Both the position numbers and the translations under genes were made by a program. From the NCBI GenBank assembly GCA_943368345.1, contig CALRKY020000005.1, forward strand, positions 1 through 64,000: 64,000 nt of DNA. The letters are read 5' to 3'. Of this stretch, positions 23,539-32,279 are shown one piece after another. Below the pieces are notes generated by a model. That model had not been told where the DNA came from, did no database searches, and worked only from the letters and a program-made list of their open reading frames with translations. How positions within the stretch are numbered: the stretch's first letter is position 1; each line of letters begins with the position of its first letter. This DNA is from JADCGM01 sp943368345 (GTDB lineage: Bacteria > Pseudomonadota > Alphaproteobacteria > Sphingomonadales > Sphingomonadaceae).

Positions 23539-25116
23539 ATGCCAAAAGTTCTGATCTCCGACAAAATGTCCCCCAAGGCTGCCGAAATTTTCCGGGCGCG
23601 GGGGATTGAGGTGCATGAGAAAACCGGGCTGACCAAGGACGAGCTGATCGCCATCATCGGCGATTATGACGGCCTTGCCATCCGCTCCGCCACCAAGGCG
23701 ACCAAAGATGTACTGGCCGCGGCCACCAACCTGAAGGTCGTCGGCCGGGCCGGGATTGGCGTCGACAATGTCGATATTCCGGCGGCAACCGCGCGTGGCG
23801 TTGTGGTGATGAACACCCCGTTTGGCAATTCGATCACCACGGCGGAACATGCCATTGCGCTGATGTTCGCGCTCGCCCGCCAGCTGCCGGAGGCCGATGC
23901 CTCGACCCAGGCTGGCAAGTGGGAGAAGAACCGCTTCATGGGGGTCGAACTCACCGGCAAGACGCTGGGGTTGATCGGCGCGGGCAATATCGGCTCGATC
24001 GTCGCCGACCGCGCGTTGGGTTTGAAGATGAAGGTCATCGCCTATGATCCGTTCCTGACGCCGGAGCGCGCGAAGGACCTCGGCATTGAAAAGGTGATGC
24101 TCGATGATTTGCTGACCCGGGCGGATTTCATCACGCTGCACACGCCGCTGACCGACAGCACCCGCAACATCCTGTCGGCGGACAATCTCGCCAAGACCAA
24201 GAAGGGCATCCGCATCATCAACTGCGCCCGGGGTGGGCTGATCGACGAAGCGGCGCTGAAGGCCGGGCTCGACAGCGGCCATATCGGCGGGGCGGCGCTC
24301 GACGTGTTTGTGGAGGAACCGGCAACCAGTTCGCCGCTGTTCAACACACCAAACTTCGTTTCGACGCCGCACCTGGGGGCCTCCACGGATGAGGCGCAGG
24401 TCAATGTCGCCATCCAGGTTGCCGAGCAGATGTCGGACTTCCTGCTGACCGGTGGCGTCACCAACGCGCTGAACGTACCGAGCCTCAGCGCCGAGGAAGC
24501 GCCCCGCCTGAAGCCCTATATGGCGCTGGCAGAGCAATTGGGGTCGCTGACCGGGCAGCTGGTGACCGATGGCATCCAGTCGGTGACGGTCGAGGTCGAA
24601 GGCGCGGCGGCGGAACTCAATATCAAGCCGATCACCGCCGCCGTGCTGGCCGGGTTGATGCGCCAGCATTCCGACACGGTGAACATGGTCAACGCACCGA
24701 CCTTGACCCGGGAGCGCGGCATCGACGTTGCCGAGGTGCGCCACGAACGTGAAACCGACTATCACACCCTGCTGCGGGTCACGGTCAAAACCGACAGCGG
24801 CGAACGCTCGGTTGCGGGTACGTTGTTCGGCAATGCGATCCCGCGGCTTGTCGAGATTTTCGGCATCAAGGTGGAGGCTGATCTGGCCGGGTCGATGCTG
24901 TTCGTGATCAACGAGGACAAGCCGGGCTTCATCGGCAGCCTCGGCACCGCGCTCGGCGAAGCCAAGGTCAATATCGGCACCTTCCACCTCGGGCGGCGCG
25001 ATGCGGGCGGAGAGGCGATCCTGCTGCTGTCGGTTGACGAGCCGGTGAATGAACCGCTGCTCTGGTCAATCTGCCGCCTGTCGGGGGTGAAGACCGTGAA
25101 AGCCCTGAACTTCTAG
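23539..25116 (+). CDS. serA: D-3-phosphoglycerate dehydrogenase
   Basis: First enzyme of serine synthesis, NAD-dependent. The 525 aa protein is the long form. The substrate domain is followed by the Rossmann NAD site GKTLGLIGAGNIGSIVADRA, RGGLIDEAALKAGLDSGHIG and STPHLGASTDEAQVNVAIQV, then an allosteric substrate-binding domain and a C-terminal ACT domain (LFVINEDKPGFIGSLGTALG). The ACT domain is the usual place for serine feedback, although not all long-form enzymes respond. A good ribosome site (AAGGAG) precedes the ATG. Confidence 0.97.
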   Translation: MPKVLISDKMSPKAAEIFRARGIEVHEKTGLTKDELIAIIGDYDGLAIRSATKATKDVLAAATNLKVVGRAGIGVDNVDIPAATARGVVVMNTPFGNSITTAEHAIALMFALARQLPEADASTQAGKWEKNRFMGVELTGKTLGLIGAGNIGSIVADRALGLKMKVIAYDPFLTPERAKDLGIEKVMLDDLLTRADFITLHTPLTDSTRNILSADNLAKTKKGIRIINCARGGLIDEAALKAGLDSGHIGGAALDVFVEEPATSSPLFNTPNFVSTPHLGASTDEAQVNVAIQVAEQMSDFLLTGGVTNALNVPSLSAEEAPRLKPYMALAEQLGSLTGQLVTDGIQSVTVEVEGAAAELNIKPITAAVLAGLMRQHSDTVNMVNAPTLTRERGIDVAEVRHERETDYHTLLRVTVKTDSGERSVAGTLFGNAIPRLVEIFGIKVEADLAGSMLFVINEDKPGFIGSLGTALGEAKVNIGTFHLGRRDAGGEAILLLSVDEPVNEPLLWSICRLSGVKTVKALNF

Positions 25117-25143
25117 CGCGATGCTGCTAGAAGCGGTTCCGCA

Positions 25144-26262
25144 ATGACCAATCCGATCACCCAGGGCCTGCTTCCCGAAGGCTTGCGCGACCGTCTGCCC
25201 CCGCAGGCGGAGGCGGCAGCCAATCTGTTGCGCCGGCTTCTCGATACGGTTGCGGCGCACGGTTATGAACGGGTGCAGCCGCCGCTTGCGGAGTTTGAGG
25301 ATAGTTTGCTCGGCCGCCTGGGGTCAGCACGGCGGCAGGATTTGCTGCGGTTTCTGGACCCGGTGTCCGGCGCGACGCTGGCGCTGCGGCATGACATGAC
25401 CGGACAGGCGGGGCGGATTGCCGCGACCCGGCTGCGCCATGTCGCCCGGCCGCTCCGGCTGTCCTACGGCGGCCCGGTGTTGCGGATGCGCGGCGATCAA
25501 CTCGATCCCAGCCGGGAACGGTTGCAAAGTGGCGCCGAACTGATCGGCTTCGATTCGGTCGCGGCAGTCACCGAGGTGCTGGCGCTGGCGGTGGAGGCGC
25601 TGACGGCGGTCGGTCTGACTGGCCTGACCGTCGACATCACCCTACCGGACTTTGTCGGGGCACTGGCCGCCGGCCCCTGGCCGCTCGATCCGGGCCAGCT
25701 TGCGGCGGTGCAGGCCTGCCTTGATGCCAAGGATGTCGCGGCGCTTCGGGCGATTGGTGCAGGCCGCTATGATGTGCTGATCGCCGCCGCGGGGCCTGCC
25801 CCGGCGGCACTTGCCAGCCTCCGGGCGCTGGGTTTTACCGGCGATGCCGCACGCTATCTCGATCAGGCCGCTGACATTATCGCGTCTCTGGGCGATACCC
25901 CCGCTACACTCGACCCAACCGAGCGGCACGGCTTTGAATATCAAAGCTGGATCGGTTTCTCGATTTTCGCCGATGGTATTCACGGCGAAGTGGGTCGGGG
26001 TGGGAGTTATTCGGTCGTCCACCCGGATGGGCATGAGGAGCCAGCGGTTGGCTTCTCGCTTTATGTCGATGGATTGGTTGATGCCGGTTTCGGTGAAGTC
26101 AAACACCGCCGCATCCTGCTCCCGCTCGGGACGCCAGCTGATGTCGGCATCCAGCTTCGCGACGAGGGTTGGGCCACGGTGTCGGCCTTCGTCGCCGATG
26201 CTGATCCGGCAGCTTTTCGCTGCACGCACCGATGGGACGGGCTAAAGGCAATTGAAATCTAG
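25144..26262 (+). CDS. hisZ: ATP phosphoribosyltransferase regulatory subunit
   Basis: A 372 aa histidyl-tRNA synthetase paralogue lacking the anticodon-binding domain; it joins the short-form HisG and enables histidine feedback in the first step of histidine synthesis. GLLPEGLRDRLPPQAEAAAN opens the class II core, then LRFLDPVSGATLALRHDMTG and VARPLRLSYGGPVLRMRG. The motif 3 region is degenerate, as expected for a non-synthetase. No hisG is in the window. It lies between serA and purA on the same strand. Confidence 0.88.
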   Translation: MTNPITQGLLPEGLRDRLPPQAEAAANLLRRLLDTVAAHGYERVQPPLAEFEDSLLGRLGSARRQDLLRFLDPVSGATLALRHDMTGQAGRIAATRLRHVARPLRLSYGGPVLRMRGDQLDPSRERLQSGAELIGFDSVAAVTEVLALAVEALTAVGLTGLTVDITLPDFVGALAAGPWPLDPGQLAAVQACLDAKDVAALRAIGAGRYDVLIAAAGPAPAALASLRALGFTGDAARYLDQAADIIASLGDTPATLDPTERHGFEYQSWIGFSIFADGIHGEVGRGGSYSVVHPDGHEEPAVGFSLYVDGLVDAGFGEVKHRRILLPLGTPADVGIQLRDEGWATVSAFVADADPAAFRCTHRWDGLKAIEI

Positions 26263-26313
26263 CGCGCTTCCACGCCACAGGGCACCGGAACGCAGACAGG
26301 AAAGCAGAAGCAC

Positions 26314-27603
26314 TTGGCCAATGTGACGGTAATCGGCGCGCAGTGGGGCGACGAAGGCAAGGGCAAGATTGTGGACTGGCTGTCCGGCCGGGCCGATGTG
26401 GTCGTGCGCTTTCAGGGCGGGCACAACGCCGGGCATACGTTGGTCGTTGGCAACCAGACCTATAAACTCAGCTTGTTGCCATCGGGGATCGTGCGCGGCG
26501 CGCTGTCGGTGATCGGCAACGGCGTCGTGCTCGACCCCTGGCACCTGCGCGACGAGATCGCCAAGCTGCGGGATCAGGGGGTCAGTATCACCCCGGACAA
26601 TTTGCAGGTCAGTGACATTTGCCCGTTGATCCTGCCATTCCACCGCGACCTTGATGCGCTGCGGGAAGATGCCAGCGGTGCCGGCAAGATTGGCACGACG
26701 CGGCGCGGCATCGGTCCGGCCTATGAGGACAAGGTCGGCCGGCGGGCGCTGCGCGTTTGCGATCTGGCCCATCTTGATCAGGCCGGTCCGCAGATTGACC
26801 GGCTGCTGGCGCATCACAATGCGCTCCGCACCGGCTTTGGCATTGCGCCCATCGACCGCGCCGCGCTGATGGCGGACCTGGAGGCGATTGCCCCGCACGT
26901 TCTGCCCTACGCCCGCCCAACCTGGCTGTCGCTAGGGGAGGCCAAGCGGAAGCGTCAGCGGATTTTGTTTGAAGGTGCGCAGGGCGTATTGCTGGACGTG
27001 GATCATGGCACCTACCCGTTCGTCACCAGTTCCAATGTGGTGGCCGGACAGGCCGCTGCGGGTTCAGGTCTTGGGCCGGGTGCGACCGGCTATGTGCTCG
27101 GGTTGGTCAAAGCCTATACCACCCGCGTCGGCTCCGGTCCGTTCCCGACCGAACAGGACAATGACATCGGTCAGCGGCTGGGAGAGCGAGGGCATGAGTT
27201 CGGCACCGTGACGGGCCGCAAACGTCGCTGCGGCTGGTTTGATGCGGTGCTCGTCCGGCAGGCGATTGCCGTGTCCGGCGTCACCGGCATCGCCCTGTCC
27301 AAGATCGATATTCTCGACGGTTTTGACGAGATTCTGATCTGCACCGGCTACCGGATCGGCGACCGGATGCTCGATCATTTCCCGGCCCATGCCAGCGAAC
27401 AGGCCGCCGTTGTACCGGTCTATGAACGGTTCGAAGGCTGGAGCGACAGCTGTTATGGCGCGCGCAGCTGGTCGCAGCTGCCAGCGCAGGCGATCAAATA
27501 TATTCGCCGCATCGAGGAATTGGTGAACTGCCCGGTGGCGCTGGTATCCACCAGCCCCGAACGCGACGACACCATATTGGTCCGCGATCCGTTCGAGGAC
27601 TAG
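26314..27603 (+). CDS. purA: adenylosuccinate synthase
   Basis: Makes adenylosuccinate from IMP, aspartate and GTP, the first committed step to AMP. The 429 aa protein opens with MANVTVIGAQWGDEGKGKIV, the GTP-binding loop, then VRFQGGHNAGHTLVVG, DASGAGKIGTTRRGIGPAYE and FEGAQGVLLDVDHGTYPFVT. The start is TTG at 26314, giving the conserved MANVTVIG; no better ATG is nearby. A possible terminator follows. Confidence 0.96.
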   Translation: MANVTVIGAQWGDEGKGKIVDWLSGRADVVVRFQGGHNAGHTLVVGNQTYKLSLLPSGIVRGALSVIGNGVVLDPWHLRDEIAKLRDQGVSITPDNLQVSDICPLILPFHRDLDALREDASGAGKIGTTRRGIGPAYEDKVGRRALRVCDLAHLDQAGPQIDRLLAHHNALRTGFGIAPIDRAALMADLEAIAPHVLPYARPTWLSLGEAKRKRQRILFEGAQGVLLDVDHGTYPFVTSSNVVAGQAAAGSGLGPGATGYVLGLVKAYTTRVGSGPFPTEQDNDIGQRLGERGHEFGTVTGRKRRCGWFDAVLVRQAIAVSGVTGIALSKIDILDGFDEILICTGYRIGDRMLDHFPAHASEQAAVVPVYERFEGWSDSCYGARSWSQLPAQAIKYIRRIEELVNCPVALVSTSPERDDTILVRDPFED

Positions 27604-27615
27604 GTTGTCCCTTAA

Positions 27616-27634
27616 ACCCGTCAGGATGACGGGT
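27616..27634. terminator. hairpin between purA and TM2 gene
   Basis: ACCCGTC (27616-27622) and GACGGGT (27628-27634) form a stem around AGGAT. On the minus strand it is followed by TTTAAG, on the plus strand by no T-run. The convergent genes purA and the TM2 protein both end here, so it may serve both. It contains the same CGTCAGGATGACG as the serC-serA repeat. Confidence 0.5.
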
Positions 27635-27639
27635 CCTGT

Positions 27640-27900
27640 TCAGCGTAGCCAGCCGGGTATCTGGAAGGCATCGTATAGCCACCAAATCCATAGCGGCACC
27701 AGAATCAGCAGCCCAAGCCCGAGCAGCCAGACCGTCGCACCGCCGACCAGCGCCATGATCAGCATGAGGAACCCGCTGCCCGTGCGGCCGGTAACAAAGC
27801 GGTGCACCCCGAAATTACCGAGGAAAAACCATATCCCGTAAACCACAACGGTCATCATCGCCGCATCGGCTGGATCACGGTAACGTTCGATCAGCGCCAT
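27640..27900 (-). CDS. small TM2-type membrane protein
   Basis: An 86 aa protein with two predicted membrane helices (about 17-38 and 46-75), linked by a short polar turn with RFVTGRTGSGF. The pattern WFFLGNFGVHRFVTGRTGSG is like the TM2 domain, with the second helix FLMLIMALVGGATVWLLGLG. The start was set at the second ATG (27900) because it lies four bases after GGAGGT; ATG 27903 and GTG 27906 are alternatives. No function is known. It is the last gene of the run from dnaJ-like to aroC. Confidence 0.78.
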   Translation of the reverse strand: MALIERYRDPADAAMMTVVVYGIWFFLGNFGVHRFVTGRTGSGFLMLIMALVGGATVWLLGLGLLILVPLWIWWLYDAFQIPGWLR

Positions 27901-27924
27901 CATCACCTCCGGTGTGTTACAGAC

Positions 27925-29001
27925 CTAAGATAGTCCGCATTGCGCCCGGTGCAAGAGCTTCTGGTCGGCGAGCACCAGCGCCATCATCGCCTCGGCCACC
28001 GGTGCGGCGCGGATGCCGACGCAGGGGTCGTGCCGGCCCTTGGTGATGATCTCAGCGGCAGCACCGTCGCGATCGATGGTTTCGACTGGCGTCAGGATCG
28101 ACGAGGTTGGTTTCAACGCGATGCGGCAAACCACCGGCTGGCCGGTCGAGATGCCGCCCGCCGTTCCGCCGGAATGGTTGGCGAGGAACAATGGCTTGCC
28201 GTCCGGCCCGGGCCGCATTGCATCGGCATTGTCTTCCCCGCGCAGGCGCGCTGCCGCAAAGCCGTCGCCGATCTCGACACCCTTGACCGCGTTGATGGAC
28301 ATCATCGCCGCCGCAAGTTCGCTGTCGAGTTTGGCATAGACCGGCGCGCCCCAACCGGCGGGGACACCTGTCGCGACGCATTCGACAATGGCCCCGAGTG
28401 AGGAGCCGGATTTGCGAGCTGCATCGAGTGCCGCCTCCCACAGTTTCGCGGTTTCGGCGTCAGGGCAGAAGAACGGATTGCGGTCGATTTCCGCATCATC
28501 GAAGCGGCTGCGGTCAATCCCGATGCCACCGATTTCGACGAGATAGGCCCGGATCGAAACCTCGGGAATGACCAGCCGCGCCACCGCACCTGCCGCCACC
28601 CGCGCTGCCGTCTCCCGTGCCGAAGACCGCCCACCCCCGCGCGGATCACGGAAGCCGTATTTGGCGTCATAGGCATAGTCGGCATGCCCGGGCCGATACT
28701 TCGCTGCGACCTCGGAATAATCCTTCGACCGCTGATCGACATTCTTGATCATCAGCGAGATCGGCGTGCCAGTGGTGCGCCCTTCATAGACCCCCGACAG
28801 GATGCGAACCTGATCCGGCTCCTGCCGCTGCGTCGTGAACCGCGAGGTGCCGGGGCGGCGTTTGTCCAGCCACGGCTGAATATCGGCTTCGCTCAGCGCC
28901 AACCCCGGCGGGCAGCCGTCCACGACCGCGCCAAGCGCAGGCCCATGAGATTCACCCCATGTGGTGAAGCGGAAGACGCGGCCGAAGCTGTTGTGGCTCA
29001 T
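27925..29001 (-). CDS. aroC: chorismate synthase
   Basis: Converts EPSP to chorismate, the last common step of aromatic synthesis; needs reduced FMN. The 358 aa protein shows the family signatures FRFTTWGESHGPALGAVVDG near the start, YRPGHADYAYDAKYGFRDPR with GGGRSSARETAARVAAGAVA, and FLANHSGGTAGGISTGQP near the end. It starts three bases after the GNAT gene stop and precedes the TM2 gene by 24 bases, so it is inside a six-gene run. Confidence 0.96.
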   Translation of the reverse strand: MSHNSFGRVFRFTTWGESHGPALGAVVDGCPPGLALSEADIQPWLDKRRPGTSRFTTQRQEPDQVRILSGVYEGRTTGTPISLMIKNVDQRSKDYSEVAAKYRPGHADYAYDAKYGFRDPRGGGRSSARETAARVAAGAVARLVIPEVSIRAYLVEIGGIGIDRSRFDDAEIDRNPFFCPDAETAKLWEAALDAARKSGSSLGAIVECVATGVPAGWGAPVYAKLDSELAAAMMSINAVKGVEIGDGFAAARLRGEDNADAMRPGPDGKPLFLANHSGGTAGGISTGQPVVCRIALKPTSSILTPVETIDRDGAAAEIITKGRHDPCVGIRAAPVAEAMMALVLADQKLLHRAQCGLS

Positions 29002-29004
29002 CGT

Positions 29005-29514
29005 CTACCCAAATGCCTTGGCATAGACAGCGCGCCCGCTCGTCGGGCGAGGCAACGAAGAGTCCAGCCATACTGCCATGAAATGCGGTCCTGCAAATGG
29101 CGAGGTGAATGGACGTGCATCCGCGGCACTATAGCCGAAACGGGGATAATAAGCAGGGTCGCCCAGCACAAAACTGATCTGAATGCCCGCCGCCCGCAGC
29201 GCTTCAAGGCCCGCGCGGATCAGTGCCGATCCGATGCCGACGCTTTGCAGGTTTGGCAAAACCGCAACCGGTGCAAGCCCAGCTGCCGACAAATGGCTGC
29301 CATCGGCCTCTACCCGCATCCGGCTAAACATGACATGCCCAACCATCTTGCCATGCTGCTCGGCGACTAGACTGACCAATGTATCGTCACTGGTGTGCAG
29401 TGCCCGAACCAATTCCGCTTCGCCATTGTACCCAAGTTTGCTTGCAGAAAACGCCGCGAGGTGAATCGCCTCGATCCGCTCATAGTCCTTAGTCAGTGAA
29501 GCGCGAATGATCAT
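29005..29514 (-). CDS. GNAT-family N-acetyltransferase
   Basis: A 169 aa protein of the YhbS-like GNAT branch: MIIRASLTKDYERIEAIHLA, then VGHVMFSRMRVEADGSHLSA, and the acetyl-CoA loop LPNLQSVGIGSALIRAGLEA with the Q-x-x-G-x-G pattern. FVLGDPAYYPRFGYSAADAR is a feature of this subgroup. The acceptor substrate is unknown. Three bases separate it from fabI and three from aroC. Confidence 0.88.
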   Translation of the reverse strand: MIIRASLTKDYERIEAIHLAAFSASKLGYNGEAELVRALHTSDDTLVSLVAEQHGKMVGHVMFSRMRVEADGSHLSAAGLAPVAVLPNLQSVGIGSALIRAGLEALRAAGIQISFVLGDPAYYPRFGYSAADARPFTSPFAGPHFMAVWLDSSLPRPTSGRAVYAKAFG

Positions 29515-29517
29515 GAT

Positions 29518-30321
29518 TTAGCTCAGCGCAATATCCGGCGCATCCTCGGCCTTCATGCCGATGACGTTGTAACCGGCATCGACATGGTGGATTTCGCCCG
29601 TCACGCCACTGGCGAGGTCGCTGCACAGGTACAGGCCCGCGCCGCCGACATCCTCGATGGTGACATTCCGGCGCATCGGGCTGTTCAGTTCGTTCCATTT
29701 CAGGATGTAGCGGAAATCGCCAATGCCGCTCGCCGCCAGCGTCTTGATTGGTCCTGCTGAGATCGCATTGACCCGGACGTTCTTCGGCCCGAGGTCCATT
29801 GCCAGATACTTCACCGACGTTTCCAGCGCCGCTTTCGCCACGCCCATGACATTGTAATGCGGAATGACTTTTTCCGCGCCGTAATAGCTGAGCGTCAGCA
29901 GCGATCCGCCCTCCGGCATCATCGGTGCCGCCCGCTGGGCGCAGGCGACGAAGCTGTAGGCGCTGATGTTCATGGTCATCAGGAAATTGTCGAGACTGGT
30001 GTCGAGATACAGGCCGCGCAGCTCCGTCTTGTCCGAATAGCCGATGGCATGGACCAGGAAGTCGATGGTCGGCCAACGGGCCTTCAGGGTTGTAAAACAG
30101 GTGTCGAGCTTGTCCATCTCGCTGACGTCGCATTCGATCAGGAAATCGCAGCCAATGCTTTCGGCGAGCGGGCGGACCCGCTTCTCCAGCGCCTCGCCCT
30201 GATAGGTGAAGGCAAGTTCCGCGCCCTGATCGTGCAGCGCCTTTGAAATACCCCAGGCGAGCGAGCGGTCGTTGGCGACCCCCATGATCAGTCCGCGCTT
30301 GCCTGCCATCAATCCAGCCAT
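29518..30321 (-). CDS. fabI: enoyl-ACP reductase (NADH) FabI
   Basis: Last step of each fatty-acid elongation cycle: reduction of trans-2-enoyl-ACP. The 267 aa short-chain reductase begins MAGLMAGKRGLIMGVANDRS. The active site TLSYYGAEKVIPHYNVMGVA carries Tyr and, in GVAKAA, Lys with the FabI spacing. It ends SGVTGEIHHVDAGYNVIGM. The ATG at 30321 is chosen over the GTG six bases upstream; GAGGAG precedes it. The start is 2 bases after the yihY-like stop, so expression is coupled. This is the enzyme class targeted by triclosan. Confidence 0.95.
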   Translation of the reverse strand: MAGLMAGKRGLIMGVANDRSLAWGISKALHDQGAELAFTYQGEALEKRVRPLAESIGCDFLIECDVSEMDKLDTCFTTLKARWPTIDFLVHAIGYSDKTELRGLYLDTSLDNFLMTMNISAYSFVACAQRAAPMMPEGGSLLTLSYYGAEKVIPHYNVMGVAKAALETSVKYLAMDLGPKNVRVNAISAGPIKTLAASGIGDFRYILKWNELNSPMRRNVTIEDVGGAGLYLCSDLASGVTGEIHHVDAGYNVIGMKAEDAPDIALS

Positions 30322-30323
30322 GC

Positions 30324-31214
30324 TCACTCCTCAGCTGCGGGTGTGGCGGCCTTTTGCCGCGATTTTGGCTGGTGCGCCAGCGCCGCGTTCAATTCGGCCC
30401 CCATGACAAAGCCCAAACCGATCACCCAGAAAAAGATCAGCGCGATCATCACACCGGCAAGCGAGCCATAGGTGCGGTCATACCCCCCGAGCAGGCCAAT
30501 GGCGCGCGGCAGGATGAGGGTCGCTGCAATCCAGACGCCGGTGGTCAAAATCGCGCCCGGCCATTTGATACTGCTGCCGCGCACGCCTCCGGGGGTCAGC
30601 GACAGGAAAACCAGATAGATCGAAATGAACAGGGTTGCACCCGGTACCAGTCGAGACAGGTGGAGCCAGCCGAGTGCCTCCCGTCCGCCCGGGATGATGC
30701 CAACCACAATTGTCTCAACGCCTGCGAGCGTCACTTCCGCCGAGAAGGCTGCAAGCATCAGCAGCACCGACCCGACGACCAAAGCAATATTGCCGAGCCG
30801 ATATTGCCAGAACGGACGGCTGCTTTCGGTCCTATAGGCGCGGTAGAGGATCTCGCGCGTCGCCTCAATAAAGCTGGCCGTCGACCAAAGGCCGACGACG
30901 ATGCCCAAAGTCAGCACATTGTTGGAAGGCTGTGCCAGAACATCCGCTATGGGACCGCGCAGCAAGGCAGCAACCCCCGGCGGCACCGCGCCCAGAAATT
31001 GGTTGATCGCCGCCATCCCGTCCCCGGTGCGCCCGAACATCCCGGCGATGCGGGTCACGACAATGAAAAACGGGAACAGCGTCAGCAGCGACAGATAGGC
31101 GAAATTCCCCGCTTCGGTGAAGCCGTGGTTGTAGGTGTTGAGGATCGTGCGTTTGCCAACGGACCAGGCGCGCGCCACACGCTTGGACAAACTGACTGCG
31201 CGTTCGGAGGGCAT
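30324..31214 (-). CDS. YihY/BrkB-family membrane protein
   Basis: A 296 aa integral membrane protein with about six hydrophobic segments, matching the YihY/virulence factor BrkB family: YNHGFTEAGNFAYLSLLTLF and PFFIVVTRIAG near the front, then LGIVVGLWSTASFIEATREI, and AGVMIALIFFWVIGLGFVMG at the end. The older name RNase BN is wrong for this family; the biochemical role is unsettled. The start is set at ATG 31214 (MPSERAVSLS), which gives the family length. 20 bases follow the dnaJ-like stop. Confidence 0.88.
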   Translation of the reverse strand: MPSERAVSLSKRVARAWSVGKRTILNTYNHGFTEAGNFAYLSLLTLFPFFIVVTRIAGMFGRTGDGMAAINQFLGAVPPGVAALLRGPIADVLAQPSNNVLTLGIVVGLWSTASFIEATREILYRAYRTESSRPFWQYRLGNIALVVGSVLLMLAAFSAEVTLAGVETIVVGIIPGGREALGWLHLSRLVPGATLFISIYLVFLSLTPGGVRGSSIKWPGAILTTGVWIAATLILPRAIGLLGGYDRTYGSLAGVMIALIFFWVIGLGFVMGAELNAALAHQPKSRQKAATPAAEE

Positions 31215-31234
31215 GACCGGGACCCGCAAGCGGT

Positions 31235-32179
31235 TTAGCCGTCGCCGAGGGCAGCCCGGGGGTTGCGCCCGCTGTCGCTGTCCCACTGTTCGGCAAAGCG
31301 GCGCAGGTCCGCGTCATCGGCGGGCAGGTCGATCATCAGCGTCACCAACTGGTCGCCCCGGCTACCGTCCGCTTTGGTGAACCCCTTGCCCTTTAGACGG
31401 AGGATTTTGCCCGACGATGATCCGGCCGGAATCCCGAGCATCACCGCACCGTCCACCGTCGGCACCTTGACCTTTGCGCCCAGCACCGCCTCTGGCAGGC
31501 TGACCGGCAGATCAAGCCGGACATTGTCGCCATCGCGGACAAAATAGCGGTGGGATGCGATATCGAGCGTGATGATCGCATCACCCGCGCCGCCGGGTCC
31601 GGCATCGCCCTGCCCGGTCATCCTGAGCGGCTTGTCGGGTGAAAACCCCGCCGGCAGTTTCAGGTCGAGCGTCTTGCCGTTCCGAAGGGTAATCCGCTGC
31701 GCATCAAGTCGGGCCGCAGCCTCAAACGGCACGTTCAGCCGGTAGGTGACATCAGCACCCTTTGGCTGGGTGCGCGGATCACGCCCCCGCAGATCATTGA
31801 AATCAAACCCTGCGCTGCGCCCACCGCGCCCGAACAATTCGGAAAAGAGATCGCTGGCGTCGGCACCAAATTCAAACCCACCGCCGCCCTGCGGTCGCGC
31901 GCCACCACCACCAAAGGGATTGCCACTGCCGCCGCCGCCAAATCCAAAGCTTTTCGGGTTGCCGCTCTCGTCGATCTCCCCCCGGTCATATTGCCCGCGT
32001 TTCGACGAATCCGACAGGATCGCATAGGCGGCGGACACGTCCTTGAACCGCTCCAAAGCCTTGGGATTATCCTTATTCTTGTCCGGGTGCAGTTCCTTGG
32101 CGAGTTTCCGATAGGCTTTCTTGATTGCCGCATCGTCCGCGCCGCGCGCCACACCAAGCTTGCTGTACAAATCTGCCAT
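31235..32179 (-). CDS. DnaJ/CbpA-like co-chaperone
   Basis: A 314 aa protein with an N-terminal J domain (LYSKLGVARGADDAAIKKAY, with HPD in ELHPDKNKDNP), a Gly/Phe-rich linker (GFGGGGSGNPFGGGGARPQG) and two C-terminal substrate-binding domains ending DLRRFAEQWDSDSGRN. There is no cysteine zinc finger, so it is CbpA-like rather than a full DnaJ. The start at ATG 32179 (MADLYSKLGV) is preferred to one six codons upstream. It would stimulate DnaK. It heads the minus-strand run to aroC. Confidence 0.9.
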   Translation of the reverse strand: MADLYSKLGVARGADDAAIKKAYRKLAKELHPDKNKDNPKALERFKDVSAAYAILSDSSKRGQYDRGEIDESGNPKSFGFGGGGSGNPFGGGGARPQGGGGFEFGADASDLFSELFGRGGRSAGFDFNDLRGRDPRTQPKGADVTYRLNVPFEAAARLDAQRITLRNGKTLDLKLPAGFSPDKPLRMTGQGDAGPGGAGDAIITLDIASHRYFVRDGDNVRLDLPVSLPEAVLGAKVKVPTVDGAVMLGIPAGSSSGKILRLKGKGFTKADGSRGDQLVTLMIDLPADDADLRRFAEQWDSDSGRNPRAALGDG

Positions 32180-32279
32180 AGTCTGTGTTGTCGCCACCGC
32201 CGCCGTGATTGTCCACCGCTGATGCGGTGCTACAGGTGAGGTATGCCCACAACACGCCGGTTACAAGTCATTGTGGCGT

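Noticed and set aside
23431..24987. Long minus-strand frame opposite serA (518 codons)
   Set aside because: serA is unmistakable on the plus strand; the antisense frame is rich in His, Arg and Gln with no motif.
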